DNA of 64,000 nt from Varibaculum massiliense (GCF_900106855.1 NZ_FNWI01000004.1:2170001-2234000), one strand, 5' to 3'; positions 17,317 to 26,149 are shown, counted from the stretch's first letter. Numbers and translations: made by a program. Notes: generated by a model not told the origin, from the letters alone.

Positions 17317-17893
17317 CGAGCTGGGCTAGTTCCTCATCGCTAACCAACATAGCTTTTAATACTTCCAGCAGCTCCGGCACGATATTTTCTCCTTGCGCCA
17401 CCATTTCGTCGCTATCTTCGACGCGGGCGCGGCTCGCGCACCAGGTGTTGCCGTCGCGGGTAGCCCCGGCCACAATCCGCACGTCCTGGCGGGAGGGGTG
17501 GGCAAGTAAGAACTTTTCGCGCTCTTTCGGATCTGTGGGCGCTTCGGCATCAGCTTGCGGGGAAACCAGGAAACGTTCCATCGCGACCGCTACTCCCGCC
17601 ACGTCCTCGCCAAAAACTAAATGCCCGAGAGTCTCCATTAAATCTGCGGGGGGCAGGTGATCTTGGAGGACTGCCGTCAGGTGCAGCGAATTTTCGGATA
17701 GTGCCTCGCGCAGCTGATCTGCTTGAGCCGGATCCATCTGTGCTGCTAACTGAGGGAAAATCGACTTGGTATAGACAAAAGCAAACAGGCTGGGGGAGCG
17801 ATCCCATCCCAGCTGAGCCACGTCTTTTTCTAAAGAGGAAACCGCTAGACGCAGCGATAGCTGCGCGGCAGATAAATCCGGTGAAGTAGTCAT
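17276..17893 (-). CDS. PPA1309 family protein
   Basis: 205 residues with the features of this actinobacterial family: a helical N-terminus with EKDVAQLGWDRSPSLFAFVY and a central HLVFGEDVAGVAVAMERFLV. A WCASRARVEDSD segment is followed by ENIVPELLEVLKAML near the end. Always found between the YlbL-type protease and the UPF0182 protein in actinobacteria. It has no enzymatic motif and no membrane segment. Function unknown. It is antisense-overlapped at its 3' end by the upstream protease gene. Confidence 0.85.
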   Translation of the reverse strand: MTTSPDLSAAQLSLRLAVSSLEKDVAQLGWDRSPSLFAFVYTKSIFPQLAAQMDPAQADQLREALSENSLHLTAVLQDHLPPADLMETLGHLVFGEDVAGVAVAMERFLVSPQADAEAPTDPKEREKFLLAHPSRQDVRIVAGATRDGNTWCASRARVEDSDEMVAQGENIVPELLEVLKAMLVSDEELAQLAIEPGSAAVSESD

Positions 17894-18011
17894 GGTGTTA
17901 TGTTGCCATTTTCTGCAGCGTAGCGGCTAGTTATCCTCGCCGGGGTGAGTAAAAACCTTAAACGTGAAAGAATGCCTACAGGCAGATATCGAGAAATACC
18001 CGGAGGGGCTC

Positions 18012-21000
18012 GTGAGTAACGATCTATTTGGAAATCTTGGCTTCGGCGGCGGTAAAGGCGGTGGTTTCCGTGGCTTTCCCGGCGGATTTGGAGCCGGTAA
18101 AGCTGGCGGAAACGGAGGTGGCGGCTCTCGCGGAGGCGAGGGCGGGGCACGTCCGCCCTTGCCGCAAATAAAGTTTAAGAAACCCGGGCCGCTAGGTATC
18201 GCTATTGGCGTAATCGTGTTGCTTGTGGTGTTACTACTGGTTGCTTCACGGGTGTGGACGGAGATCCTCTGGTATCGCCAGACCGGGTATTTGCGGGTGT
18301 TGCTCACCCAGTGGATTGCTGCCGGGGGAATGTTTATTGTCGCCTTCTTGATTGCCTGGGCGATTGTGGCACTTAACTTGCAGATTGCCTACCGTAACCG
18401 CCCGGAAATGGGAACCATTGCTTCCTCGATCCGGTCTTATCGTTCCACTATTACCCGTCATCACCGCGGTATTTTCTTAGGAATTCCGGCATTGATTGCC
18501 CTATTCCTGGCAACCGGTATGGCTGCTAGTTGGCGGCAGGTTCTGGTGGCATTCACCGGTGGTTCTTTCGGTAAAAAAGATCCCCAATTCGGTTTTGATG
18601 TTTCTTTCTTCGTCTTCCGTCTGCCGTTAATCGATATGGTGGTAACTTTCCTGCTTACTTTGCTAGGAATCTCCTTAGTTGCCTGCTTGATTGCCTACTA
18701 TCTATTGGGGTCAATGACGGTAACTCCCAAGGCGAAAGCTACTAAGCCGGCGCGTATCCATGTAGGAATCCTGCTGGCGATCTCTTCCGTGATGGTGGGC
18801 GTTACCTATTTCGTTGATCGCTGGACCATGGTTTATGGGCAGAATTCACCGACTGATGGTGCGATGTATACCGATGTGCATGCGATTATTCCGGCACGCA
18901 CTATTTTGGCGGTTATTGCCCTGATCGTGGCGGCGCTGTTCGTATTTGCTTCCTTTAGAGGGGGCTGGTACCTGCCGGCGGCAGGTATTGCGGTGACTGT
19001 GGTTTCTGCCCTGGTGATTGGGGCAGGCTACCCGTTCATTATTCAACAGTTCCGGGTGCGTCCTAACGAGCGAGAGCTGGAAAGTCAATATATTGACCGC
19101 AATATCAAGGCCACTTTGGATGCTTTTGGAATGAAAGATTTAGATCTGATTTCTTATGATCAGGTCACTAATGAAACCAGCGCTAACCAGCTGCGTCAGG
19201 ACGCCGACTCCACCCAGCAGATTCGCCTCCTAGATCCTGAGGTGATTTCCCCCGCGGTGCGGCAGATGAAGCAGTCGCGTCCTTACTATTCTTTCCCAGA
19301 TCAATTCGCGGTTGACCGTTACAATTTCCCGGATAAAGACGGAAAAATGGAAAAGCGGGACACTGTAATTGCGGTGCGTGATATTAACCTTGATGGTTTG
19401 TCGAAATCCCAACGCAATTGGGTTAATGACCATACGGTTTATACCCACGGTTTCGGGGTGGTGGCCGCTTACGGTAACCAAGTAACTTCCGAGGGGTTGC
19501 CGTCCTATTGGGAATCTTCTCTGTCGGCTAAGGAATACGGGGAAATCGGAGATTACGAGAAGCGAATCTACTTCTCGCAGGCCTCCCCATTGTATTCCAT
19601 AGTGGGTGCTCCCAAAGGCTCTGATCCTAAAGAGCTGGATTACCAGGACGCTAAGAATAACCAGCAGGTTTACACCACTTTCGATGGTAATGGCGGCCCG
19701 CAGGTTGGAAACTTCTTAAACAAGGTGCTTTATGCCTTGAAGTTCCGCTCTACTGACCTGTTCTTCTCTGACCAGATCAACAGCAAGTCGCAGATTCTTT
19801 ATGACCGCGATCCGGCGCTGCGGGTAGCCAAAGTTGCCCCCTATCTAACCTTGGATTCGCGAGTCTATCCCGCGATTGTGGATATGGATGGCAAGCAGGG
19901 CGCCAAGAAACGGCTGGTGTGGATCGTTGATGGTTACACCACCACCGATTCCTATCCTTATTCCCAGCATATTAACCTCACGGATGCCACCGCGGATACC
20001 GCGACTGCTAAAACCGCCCAGTTCGCGGTGCAAAATAACGTGAACTATATGCGTAACTCGGTTAAAGCTGTAGTGGATGCTTATGATGGTTCGGTACAGC
20101 TGTACCAGTGGGATAAAAAGGATCCGATCCTGAAAGCGTGGCAAAAGATTTACCCCGGTCAAATCAAGCCAATGTCGCAGATCAGCGGGGATTTGATGAG
20201 CCACTTGCGTTACCCCGAGGACTACTTCAAAGCCCAGCGTACTTTGCTAGCTAACTACCACGTCACCAACCCTTCAGAGTTCTATACCGGCGGTGACCAG
20301 TGGAAACTCTCTGAAGATCCCACGGCAACTTCCCGTGACTTGGAGGGCTCTGGCAAGCTCCAGCCGCCCTACTACTTGACCATGAAGATGCCTACCGGCA
20401 AGAATACCGATCAGGGCAGCGCCGAGTTCTCTTTGACTTCCGTGTTTATCCCTGGCGGTGAAGGCCGGCGCGCGGCGATGGCCGGATTCCTGGCGGTGGA
20501 TTCCGAAACTGGTAACGAGAAAGGTAAAGTCCGTAAAGGCTACGGCAAGATGCGGCTTTTGGCTTTGCCTTCGGACACCACGGTGCCTGGCCCTGGTCAG
20601 GTACAAAACACCTTCAACTCTGACCCGGAGGTCAACCGAGAGCTAAACTTGCAAGACCAGCAGGGCTCCCGGGTTATCCGCGGTAATCTGCTGACTTTGC
20701 CAGTAGGGGGCGGTCTGCTTTATGTGCAGCCAGTGTACGTACAATCTACCGGTACCACCCAGTATCCGCAGCTACGAAGCGTACTAGTTGGTTTCGGGGA
20801 CAAGGTCGGGTTCGCACCTACCCTTAAAGAAGCTCTTGACCAGGTGTTCGGGGGAGATTCCGGGGCGGTTACTGCCTCTAATGATGGCAATAAGAATGCC
20901 CCAGAGGCTAAGGGTAAAGCGGGAGAGTCTGCTGCTAAAGCTCCCAGTGCGCAAGAGAAACTAAACTCTGCATTGCAGGACGCCAAGAAAGCGATGGCAG

Positions 21001-21122
21001 ATGCGGATGCCGCGATGAAAGCAGGGGACTGGACGAAGTACGGCGAAGCCCAAAAGTCCCTAAATGACGCGATTTCCCGGGCGGTGGCTGCTCAAGATGA
21101 AGGCGCCAAGACCGCAAAGTAA
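18012..21122 (+). CDS. UPF0182 family large membrane protein
   Basis: About 1036 residues from GTG 18012, which follows GGAGGGG; an in-frame GTG 48 bases earlier is less likely. The N-terminus is a Gly-rich tract (residues ~5-55). Then come about seven membrane helices up to residue ~330 and a large extracytoplasmic domain containing NFLNKVLYALKFRSTDLFFS and RDPALRVAKVAPYLTLD, the core of UPF0182. The C-terminal ~90 residues are an Ala/Lys-rich coiled coil. The family is conserved across actinobacteria and has no established function. A strong bidirectional terminator follows. Confidence 0.93.
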   Translation: MSNDLFGNLGFGGGKGGGFRGFPGGFGAGKAGGNGGGGSRGGEGGARPPLPQIKFKKPGPLGIAIGVIVLLVVLLLVASRVWTEILWYRQTGYLRVLLTQWIAAGGMFIVAFLIAWAIVALNLQIAYRNRPEMGTIASSIRSYRSTITRHHRGIFLGIPALIALFLATGMAASWRQVLVAFTGGSFGKKDPQFGFDVSFFVFRLPLIDMVVTFLLTLLGISLVACLIAYYLLGSMTVTPKAKATKPARIHVGILLAISSVMVGVTYFVDRWTMVYGQNSPTDGAMYTDVHAIIPARTILAVIALIVAALFVFASFRGGWYLPAAGIAVTVVSALVIGAGYPFIIQQFRVRPNERELESQYIDRNIKATLDAFGMKDLDLISYDQVTNETSANQLRQDADSTQQIRLLDPEVISPAVRQMKQSRPYYSFPDQFAVDRYNFPDKDGKMEKRDTVIAVRDINLDGLSKSQRNWVNDHTVYTHGFGVVAAYGNQVTSEGLPSYWESSLSAKEYGEIGDYEKRIYFSQASPLYSIVGAPKGSDPKELDYQDAKNNQQVYTTFDGNGGPQVGNFLNKVLYALKFRSTDLFFSDQINSKSQILYDRDPALRVAKVAPYLTLDSRVYPAIVDMDGKQGAKKRLVWIVDGYTTTDSYPYSQHINLTDATADTATAKTAQFAVQNNVNYMRNSVKAVVDAYDGSVQLYQWDKKDPILKAWQKIYPGQIKPMSQISGDLMSHLRYPEDYFKAQRTLLANYHVTNPSEFYTGGDQWKLSEDPTATSRDLEGSGKLQPPYYLTMKMPTGKNTDQGSAEFSLTSVFIPGGEGRRAAMAGFLAVDSETGNEKGKVRKGYGKMRLLALPSDTTVPGPGQVQNTFNSDPEVNRELNLQDQQGSRVIRGNLLTLPVGGGLLYVQPVYVQSTGTTQYPQLRSVLVGFGDKVGFAPTLKEALDQVFGGDSGAVTASNDGNKNAPEAKGKAGESAAKAPSAQEKLNSALQDAKKAMADADAAMKAGDWTKYGEAQKSLNDAISRAVAAQDEGAKTAK

Positions 21123-21148
21123 CCGCTAGCAGCGCAAGAGACATAGCT

Positions 21149-21192
21149 AAGGGGGCTAGGTCGCCAGGTAAAACTGGCAGCCTAGCCCCCTT
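21149..21192. terminator. Bidirectional terminator between UPF0182 gene and ilvA
   Basis: AAGGGGGCTAGG at 21149-21160 is the exact complement of CCTAGCCCCCTT at 21181-21192. T-rich sequence follows on the plus side. It lies between convergent genes and can end both. Confidence 0.85.
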
Positions 21193-21260
21193 AAATATTG
21201 GGTTTTTCTAGCTGCGTCGCCGCTCTTACCTAACGGTATCTATCGCCAGCTGGCTTGTTC

Positions 21261-22508
21261 CTACACCAAAATCTTGAAGATCTGGGAGGAAGGATCAATC
21301 TCTTGCACTTGCAGGGGAGAGGCCGCCATTCGGCGGCGCAGCCCTTTAATATCGGTGGGATCTGGCAGTTCAATCCCCACCAAGGCCGGTCCGGTGTCCC
21401 GGTTATTCTTCTTGGTGTACTGGAAGTAAATGATGTCTTCGCCTTCGCTGAGCACATCATTTAGGAATGCGCGCAAAGCTCCCGGCTCCTGGTTGAAAGT
21501 CACCAGGAAGTAGTGGCGTAAACCTTCGTAACGCCCGGAACGCTCGGTTACTTCCGCGTAGCGCGACAGGTCATTATTACCGCCAGAAACCAGGCAGACC
21601 ACGGAGCCGTTGGGGATTTGCGGCAAGAAGTTGCGCGCTGCCGCCGAAGCTAAGGCTCCGGCAGGCTCGGCAATTACTCCCTCGGAATGGTATAGGTCGA
21701 GCATCTCGGTGCAAACCGCACCCTCAGGCACCACAACTATGTCATCGACTAAGTCCCGCACCACTTGGTAGGTCAAGTCCCCAGCTCTGCCCACGGCAGT
21801 ACCATCTACGAAGGAATCTACCCGATCCAGGGATACCGGATTCCCAGCTTCCAGCGCTGCTTTCATCGAGGCCGCGCCTTCCGATTCCACCCCCACGATC
21901 CGGATTCCGGGGCGATGGGCTTTCAGCCAAGTCGCCATTCCAGCGATTAATCCGCCGCCTCCCACCGGGATCAAAATCATATCGGTATCTTCTGGCAGTT
22001 GGGAATCTAGATCCACCGCGATACTGCCTTGACCAGCAATTGTGTAGGGGTCATCGTAGGGGTGTACATAGACTTTGCCCCCATCTTTAGCCGCCTCCCC
22101 GGCCACCCGATTGGCTTCGTCAAAGTCCCCGGCTACGATCACCGGCTCTACCCATTCGCCGCCGATAGTGGCGATGCGTTTGCGTTTTTGCCGCGGAGTG
22201 GAGGCGGGCAAGAAAATCGTGCCTTTTATTCCTAGGTGCGCACAGGCGTAGGCGACTCCCTGGGCATGGTTACCCGCCGAGGCACATACCACTCCGGCTG
22301 CGCGTTCGTCCTCATCCATAGCTGCCATGCGCACATAGGCGCCCCGCACTTTAAAAGAGCGGCAAATCTGCAGGTCTTCGCGCTTTAAATAAACCGGACG
22401 CCCGACTTCTTCGCTTAACCGCTCGCTCTTTTGCAGCGGAGTTTTGGTAGCTACCTTGGCTAATACCCCGGCAGCTGCCTCTATATCTTTCGCGGTAACT
22501 GTGCTCAT
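21261..22508 (-). CDS. ilvA: Threonine ammonia-lyase (biosynthetic type)
   Basis: 415 residues. The PLP Lys is in CRSFKVRGAYVRM near residue 55, the glycine loop in IPVGGGGLIAGMATW near 185. The C-terminal ~85 residues (RYEGLRHYFLVTFNQEPG ...) form the ACT-like regulatory domain. It deaminates threonine to 2-oxobutanoate, the first step of isoleucine synthesis. Presence of the ACT-like region suggests feedback control by isoleucine. It is monocistronic, with divergent orn upstream. Confidence 0.94.
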   Translation of the reverse strand: MSTVTAKDIEAAAGVLAKVATKTPLQKSERLSEEVGRPVYLKREDLQICRSFKVRGAYVRMAAMDEDERAAGVVCASAGNHAQGVAYACAHLGIKGTIFLPASTPRQKRKRIATIGGEWVEPVIVAGDFDEANRVAGEAAKDGGKVYVHPYDDPYTIAGQGSIAVDLDSQLPEDTDMILIPVGGGGLIAGMATWLKAHRPGIRIVGVESEGAASMKAALEAGNPVSLDRVDSFVDGTAVGRAGDLTYQVVRDLVDDIVVVPEGAVCTEMLDLYHSEGVIAEPAGALASAAARNFLPQIPNGSVVCLVSGGNNDLSRYAEVTERSGRYEGLRHYFLVTFNQEPGALRAFLNDVLSEGEDIIYFQYTKKNNRDTGPALVGIELPDPTDIKGLRRRMAASPLQVQEIDPSSQIFKILV

Positions 22509-22613
22509 TACTCCTCCAATAATCGATAGTTAATAACCTATCGGGATTTTTCTTAAAGGTGCGTCGCCCTTTCGCTATCTGGCATCAAAAGCTCAATGGA
22601 CTAGGGTAAAGGT

Positions 22614-23240
22614 ATGACGAATAACCTGAAAGATCCCTTAGTGTGGATCGATTGCGAAATGACCGGCCTGGATTTAGAACAGGATTGCCTGGTAGAAGTG
22701 GCAGTGATTATCACCGATGGGCAAACCAAGATTGTGGACGAGGGGATCGACCTGCTGATTAAACCTAAAGCGGGTGCCTTAGAACACATGGGGGATTTTG
22801 TGCGGCAGATGCACACAAAATCCGGTTTGCTGAAAGAACTGGAATCTCCGGCAGCGCTCGAACTGGCCGAGGCCGAAAAACAGGTTTTGGACTATATCAA
22901 ACGTTTCGTGCCCGGAAAGGGGCAGGCGCTGCTGGCCGGGAATTCGGTAGGGACTGATAAACAGTTCCTGGAAAAGGAAATGCCGCAGGTAATCTCGCAT
23001 TTGCATTACCGTCTAATAGATGTTTCTTCCGTGAAAGAGCTGGCGAAACGTTGGTATCCACGCGCCTTCTATCACGCCCCAGAAAAGCATGGAGGACACC
23101 GCGCCCTCGCTGATATTCGCGAATCCATCCAGGAGCTGCGCTACTACCGCAAAGTGCTCTGGCCGGCCGGGGAAGGGCCATCTAGTGAGGAATGTGAGGC
23201 AGCCGCGAAAGAAGTTTTGACGCAAGGCTTGGGCGCCTAG
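22614..23240 (+). CDS. orn: Oligoribonuclease
   Basis: 208 residues with the DEDDh exonuclease motifs: VWIDCEMTGLDLEQD (Asp, Glu) near residue 12, LLAGNSVGTDKQFLEKEMP, and YHAPEKHGGHRALADIRES with the His and last Asp. It degrades 2-5 nt RNA (nanoRNA and pGpG) to mononucleotides. Monocistronic. Confidence 0.96.
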   Translation: MTNNLKDPLVWIDCEMTGLDLEQDCLVEVAVIITDGQTKIVDEGIDLLIKPKAGALEHMGDFVRQMHTKSGLLKELESPAALELAEAEKQVLDYIKRFVPGKGQALLAGNSVGTDKQFLEKEMPQVISHLHYRLIDVSSVKELAKRWYPRAFYHAPEKHGGHRALADIRESIQELRYYRKVLWPAGEGPSSEECEAAAKEVLTQGLGA

Positions 23241-23276
23241 CCGGATTCGGGGCTGAGTATCTTAAACGGGCGGCGG

Positions 23277-23501
23277 TTATGGCTGCTGCTTAAAGGCGCC
23301 TTTGGGTCTGCCAGCCTTTCCGGGGCGGGTTTGCTGCCAGTTGTCCACGGTTTCGGGTAACCACCCGTATTTAACGGCGTTTCCTGCTCCAAGTGCGGCA
23401 TCGGGGGCGGGGAATGTTCCGCGCGTGATATGGCTTTTTATGGTGTGAGGGGATAGCCCGAAACGCCGGGCTATCCCGTTCACAGTTAAATAATTAATCA
23501 T
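23277..23501 (-). CDS. Small helix-turn-helix DNA-binding protein (excisionase/AlpA-like)
   Basis: 74 residues from the ATG at 23501; an in-frame TTG extends it to 83. The sequence LTVNGIARRFGLSPHTIKSH is a MerR/excisionase-like HTH. It is followed by a basic wing and KYGWLPETVDNWQQTRPGK and GRPKG, an ending common to small regulators on actinobacterial mobile elements. Its start codon overlaps the stop of the upstream 29-codon reading frame (ATG within GATGATTAA), which predicts translational coupling. It is probably the regulator of the small operon that contains the two membrane peptides. A role as excisionase is the main alternative. Confidence 0.7.
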   Translation of the reverse strand: MINYLTVNGIARRFGLSPHTIKSHITRGTFPAPDAALGAGNAVKYGWLPETVDNWQQTRPGKAGRPKGAFKQQP

Positions 23502-23583
23502 CGCGCTTGTTTTGGCGGTATAAGGCAATAATGCCAGCGAGAGCCGCTAGGGATACTAGCAGCTGCAATATCTGCAAAACCAT
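23494..23583 (-). CDS. 29-residue hydrophobic membrane peptide B (coupled to HTH gene)
   Basis: ATG at 23583 preceded by a strong AGGAGGG seven bases upstream. The peptide MVLQILQLLVSLAALAGIIA is a single membrane helix and is followed by a charged tail (YRQNKRDD). It resembles small holin-like or type I toxin peptides in size, helix and tail, but I cannot assign a family. The next gene starts inside its last codons, and an identical-length peptide lies just upstream. The ribosome-binding site and coupling make translation likely. Confidence 0.6.
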   Translation of the reverse strand: MVLQILQLLVSLAALAGIIALYRQNKRDD

Positions 23584-23613
23584 GATGTAACCCTCCTAGA
23601 GTAAGAGAAAGTC

Positions 23614-23633
23614 CCCCCTCCTTTCGGAGGGGG
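23614..23633 (-). promoter_or_regulatory. GC-rich GAAA-loop hairpin between the two small peptides
   Basis: On the minus strand CCCCCTCC and GGAGGGGG form a perfect 8-bp stem closed by a GAAA tetraloop, then ACTTTCTC. It lies between the two small open frames, where it could act as an mRNA stabiliser or attenuator. The following U-run is weak for a terminator. Confidence 0.5.
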
Positions 23634-23644
23634 TAACCTTTCAT

Positions 23645-23734
23645 TTACTTTTTGCGCTTGTCCCACCAGGTGAGCCAGGCTACAATAGCAATTGAAAGGC
23701 TAATAATCATGTTTAGCAGTTCGACAACTAACAT
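23645..23734 (-). CDS. 29-residue hydrophobic membrane peptide A
   Basis: ATG at 23734 behind AAAGGA. It encodes MLVVELLNMIISLSIAIVAW, then LTWWDKRKK: one membrane helix and a Trp/Lys-rich tail, the layout of 'putative holin-like toxin' peptides and type I toxins. It is exactly the same length as peptide B. A larger frame that contains it (23645-24037) is low-complexity upstream of this ATG and runs under the IS element, so I reject the longer version. No antisense RNA is identifiable by eye. Confidence 0.55.
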   Translation of the reverse strand: MLVVELLNMIISLSIAIVAWLTWWDKRKK

Positions 23735-23755
23735 GATATTCCTTTCTCTTGTTTT

Positions 23756-23778
23756 ATCCCCCGGCCTGCCCGGGGGAT
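23756..23778 (-). promoter_or_regulatory. GC-rich hairpin upstream of peptide A
   Basis: ATCCCCCGG and CCGGGGGAT pair perfectly around a five-base loop, about 20 bases upstream of the peptide A start codon. Each of the two small peptides is thus preceded by its own strong hairpin. A leader-structure role is inferred. Confidence 0.45.
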
Positions 23779-23799
23779 ATTCTTTCGAGTTAATGGTCA

Positions 23800-25063
23800 A
23801 AATGTGTGTACGGTCTCGGCGTGTTGTGGCTTGTTTTATCGTCTGATCCTGCCTTTGCGGATGTGTAGGGAGCCGTCTTGATAGGCGGGGTTGTAGTTGA
23901 TAGCGGTGTCGTAGAGGGCCGGGCCGATTGGGGCGTTGGTGGCTGGAGGTGGCTGTTGTTGGCTGGTGTTGTGGTGATGTTTGGTAAGCCAGGTGATAGG
24001 GTCTGCTGGGTCGATAGATTTTTGGTTTAATCCCCATTCGATCGCTGTTTTCATGTGGGGTTCGGATAGGCCGCGGTGGGTGTTGAGGAGACGGCGGATG
24101 GGGGCGTTGATACCTCCTTCTAACTGGCTGGTTGTGCGGTTAATGCCTTGGTTAGCGAATTCGGGCTCTAGGTAGGTAAATAGGTTTTCGGATCTAGAAA
24201 GTCTTTCTAAGCGTTTGTAGGCTCTCCTTAAGCGTTCGTGTGTCCACCACCAGTGGGTTTTACCGTTGGGGTTGGTGCTGTAGGTTTTCTCGTTGATGAA
24301 CTCTTGGTAGAGCTGGTGCCACTGGTGTAGCAATCTAATCCAGTTAGCGGCTTCTTGAGGGGTATTGATGGTTAATAACTGGTTGGTAAGGGCTAGCAGG
24401 GCTTTTTCGGCGGCAGTTTTTGGTCTACGGGTCAAGTCGGTGATGGTGTTGGTTTTAACATGGAAAAGGCAGCGTTGGATAGTGCTTTTTGGCCAGGTAT
24501 TTTTCAAGGCTTTTTGGATTCCGGCTCCGCCATCGGTTACTACTACTTTCGGGGTGGGAAGCCTGTTCATTAATGCTTGGTAGGCGGGCGCGTTTTCTCT
24601 TTGGCACCACTGCCAGTCGATGATTTGTTTACCGTTGGTAGCGGTGATTAGGCACCAGTTATAGGGAAGGTAGATCCCATCAAGGAGGATCTGGTTATAT
24701 ATCTCGCCGGTAACTTGTGGCTTAGGTATCTCAATTTGCCAACACCAGCTGATTCGCCCGCTGAAAGTCCGTCTAGGAATATCTAGCTGTTTTACGCCTC
24801 CTTTGCCTAAGAACCAGTCCAGAAACATACTGGCTTGGGTCTTAGCCGTTATATCGGGGCGGGACTTAGTCGTTGAGGCACCACAAGATTTACAACGCCA
24901 ACGAGTCCTACCCGCGCTAGTGGAGGCATTACTAGCTTCCAGCCACATACAGCACAAACAGGTTGATTACAAGCACCCTTCACACCACATGCTCTCAAAG
25001 CATGTGCAAACCCCTAAAACCCCTAGTCAAACCAGCAAAAACAGCGATTCTGTACACACATTT
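23800..25063 (-). mobile_element. IS1249-like insertion sequence (IS256 superfamily), degenerate
   Basis: Imperfect terminal inverted repeats bound the element. AAATGTGTGTAC at 23800-23811 is matched in reverse complement at the right end (GTACACACATTT, 25052-25063), and the similarity continues inward (..G..TCG....GTTT). It contains one transposase gene read leftward. I see no convincing 8-bp target duplication, which suggests an old or rearranged insertion. It lies directly upstream of the small peptide operon and may have replaced its native promoter region. Confidence 0.6.
23836..24957 (-). CDS. IS1249-family transposase, N-terminus apparently frameshifted
   Basis: 373 residues from the first ATG in the main frame. 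TRWRCKSCGAS is the second half of a zinc ribbon. The DDE core includes VVVTDGGAGIQKALKNTWP and IQRCLFHVKTNT, with a late NRTTSQLEGGINAPIRRLL segment containing the catalytic Glu, as in IS1249/IS256-type transposases. The first half of the zinc ribbon (VCAVCGWKLV) is encoded immediately upstream in a different frame (around 24966-24930). A small deletion has therefore probably shifted the frame and the gene is likely inactive. The C-terminal ~50 residues are His/Gln/Pro-rich. Confidence 0.75.
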   Translation of the reverse strand: MCCMWLEASNASTSAGRTRWRCKSCGASTTKSRPDITAKTQASMFLDWFLGKGGVKQLDIPRRTFSGRISWCWQIEIPKPQVTGEIYNQILLDGIYLPYNWCLITATNGKQIIDWQWCQRENAPAYQALMNRLPTPKVVVTDGGAGIQKALKNTWPKSTIQRCLFHVKTNTITDLTRRPKTAAEKALLALTNQLLTINTPQEAANWIRLLHQWHQLYQEFINEKTYSTNPNGKTHWWWTHERLRRAYKRLERLSRSENLFTYLEPEFANQGINRTTSQLEGGINAPIRRLLNTHRGLSEPHMKTAIEWGLNQKSIDPADPITWLTKHHHNTSQQQPPPATNAPIGPALYDTAINYNPAYQDGSLHIRKGRIRR

Positions 25064-25227
25064 AGGTATTAACCCGATAATTCTAACCTTATTAACCCAA
25101 ATTTTAACCGGCTATCGGAAATAAGCTGCTAGGTAAGTGGGAATGGAAGATACAGGAGCTTGATAGCGTGGCTTCGGTCTTCGATACTACGCCCTGGGAC
25201 TTAATGAAGCCCATGTTAGGCGATACT

Positions 25228-25303
25228 TGGCGCCCCCGACAGGAATCGAACCTGCAACCTCGGGATTAGAAGGCCCTTGCTCTATCCTTTGAGCTACGGG
25301 GGC
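25228..25303 (-). tRNA. tRNA-Arg (anticodon UCU)
   Basis: Cloverleaf on the minus strand. Acceptor GCCCCCG/CGGGGGC, D-arm TAGCTCAAAGGATAGAGC, anticodon loop CUUCUAA with UCU at positions 34-36, T-arm GCAGGTTCGATTCCTGT. CCA is encoded. It reads AGA codons, which are rare in the core genes here but frequent in the AT-rich accessory segments. Confidence 0.93.
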
Positions 25304-25459
25304 TGGTTGTTCCTCAAGTTTATCGAGAAATCTCCCGGGTGCTAATTCCTTGTCCCCAGGGGTAGATAATCCTCCTTCTTCCTGGTGGCGAAGATTTATT
25401 TTTCGAAAATCTAGCTGTGGCTTTGCAACATGGTGAGGTAACCAACACTAGGAGGAATC

Positions 25460-26149
25460 ATGAGCAAAGCAAATATTGAGGTTACCTTTACCGGCTGGGT
25501 AGCAACTGCCCCCACTTTCCACCGTCCTGACCCGACAAAACCCGAGAAGGCGCTCAGTACTTTCCGGGTGATGCACACCCCTTTCTCCCGTGATAGCCAG
25601 GGAAATTGGCAAAAAGGGGAGTCGCTCGCGGTTCGGGTAAAAGTTTGGGGGTGGGGCGCGCACTATGTGTCCCGCTCGATTCGGGTGGGGGATCCGATTA
25701 TTGTTTGCGGACGTTTGATCCGCTCTAAATGGCAGGACAAAGAGCAGGTTACCCACTATGGGTTAGAGCTAACTGCCTCCTCCCTGGGGCATGACCTGAC
25801 TATGGGGGAGTCTAACTTTGTGCGGATGGTAGGCGCGCTGCCTAAACGGGGGAATTTCGCTACCCCCAGTAAAGAAGGGGTGGGCTCCCTAGCTGATCCC
25901 GAGGGCGAGTTTGAGACCTCCCCGGCAGCAGCGCCCGAGGGAACAGCTAAAGCAGAGTCACAACCTGCAGAGGGCGAGGCAGCTGCGGGCGCCGTGGATC
26001 CTAACACTGGGGAAATCCTGGCTGCGGGAACAGAAAGTACCCGTGGAAGTAACCCGCCCGCATCCTCGGAAGCAAGCGCCGCCGAAAACGCTCTCGACCC
26101 GGAAGGGGAATATATTTTAGAGACGACTTTCCGCGGAGAGGCCGCCTAG
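25460..26149 (+). CDS. ssb: Single-stranded DNA-binding protein
   Basis: 229 residues, ATG behind AGGAGG. The N-terminal ~115 residues form an OB fold (VTFTGWVATAPTF, FRVMHTPFSRDSQGNW, VRVKVWGWGAHYVSRSIRVG, VCGRLIRSKW). The rest is a low-complexity acidic/Ala-rich tail. The C-terminus lacks the usual DDDIPF peptide, so this is the second SSB type that accompanies ettA in actinobacteria (compare Rv2478c-Rv2477c, recalled) rather than the replicative SSB. A role in recombination or competence is possible. Confidence 0.85.
   Translation: MSKANIEVTFTGWVATAPTFHRPDPTKPEKALSTFRVMHTPFSRDSQGNWQKGESLAVRVKVWGWGAHYVSRSIRVGDPIIVCGRLIRSKWQDKEQVTHYGLELTASSLGHDLTMGESNFVRMVGALPKRGNFATPSKEGVGSLADPEGEFETSPAAAPEGTAKAESQPAEGEAAAGAVDPNTGEILAAGTESTRGSNPPASSEASAAENALDPEGEYILETTFRGEAA

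Noticed and set aside
23645-24037. 130-residue protein ending in the membrane peptide
   Set aside because: The upstream part is a low-complexity His/Arg/Pro sequence antisense to nothing recognisable and lies inside the IS end. The ribosome-binding site supports the 29-residue frame only.
23784-25071. Target-site duplication of the IS1249-like element
   Set aside because: The 8-bp flanks AATGGTCA and AGGTATTA do not match; no duplication is claimed.
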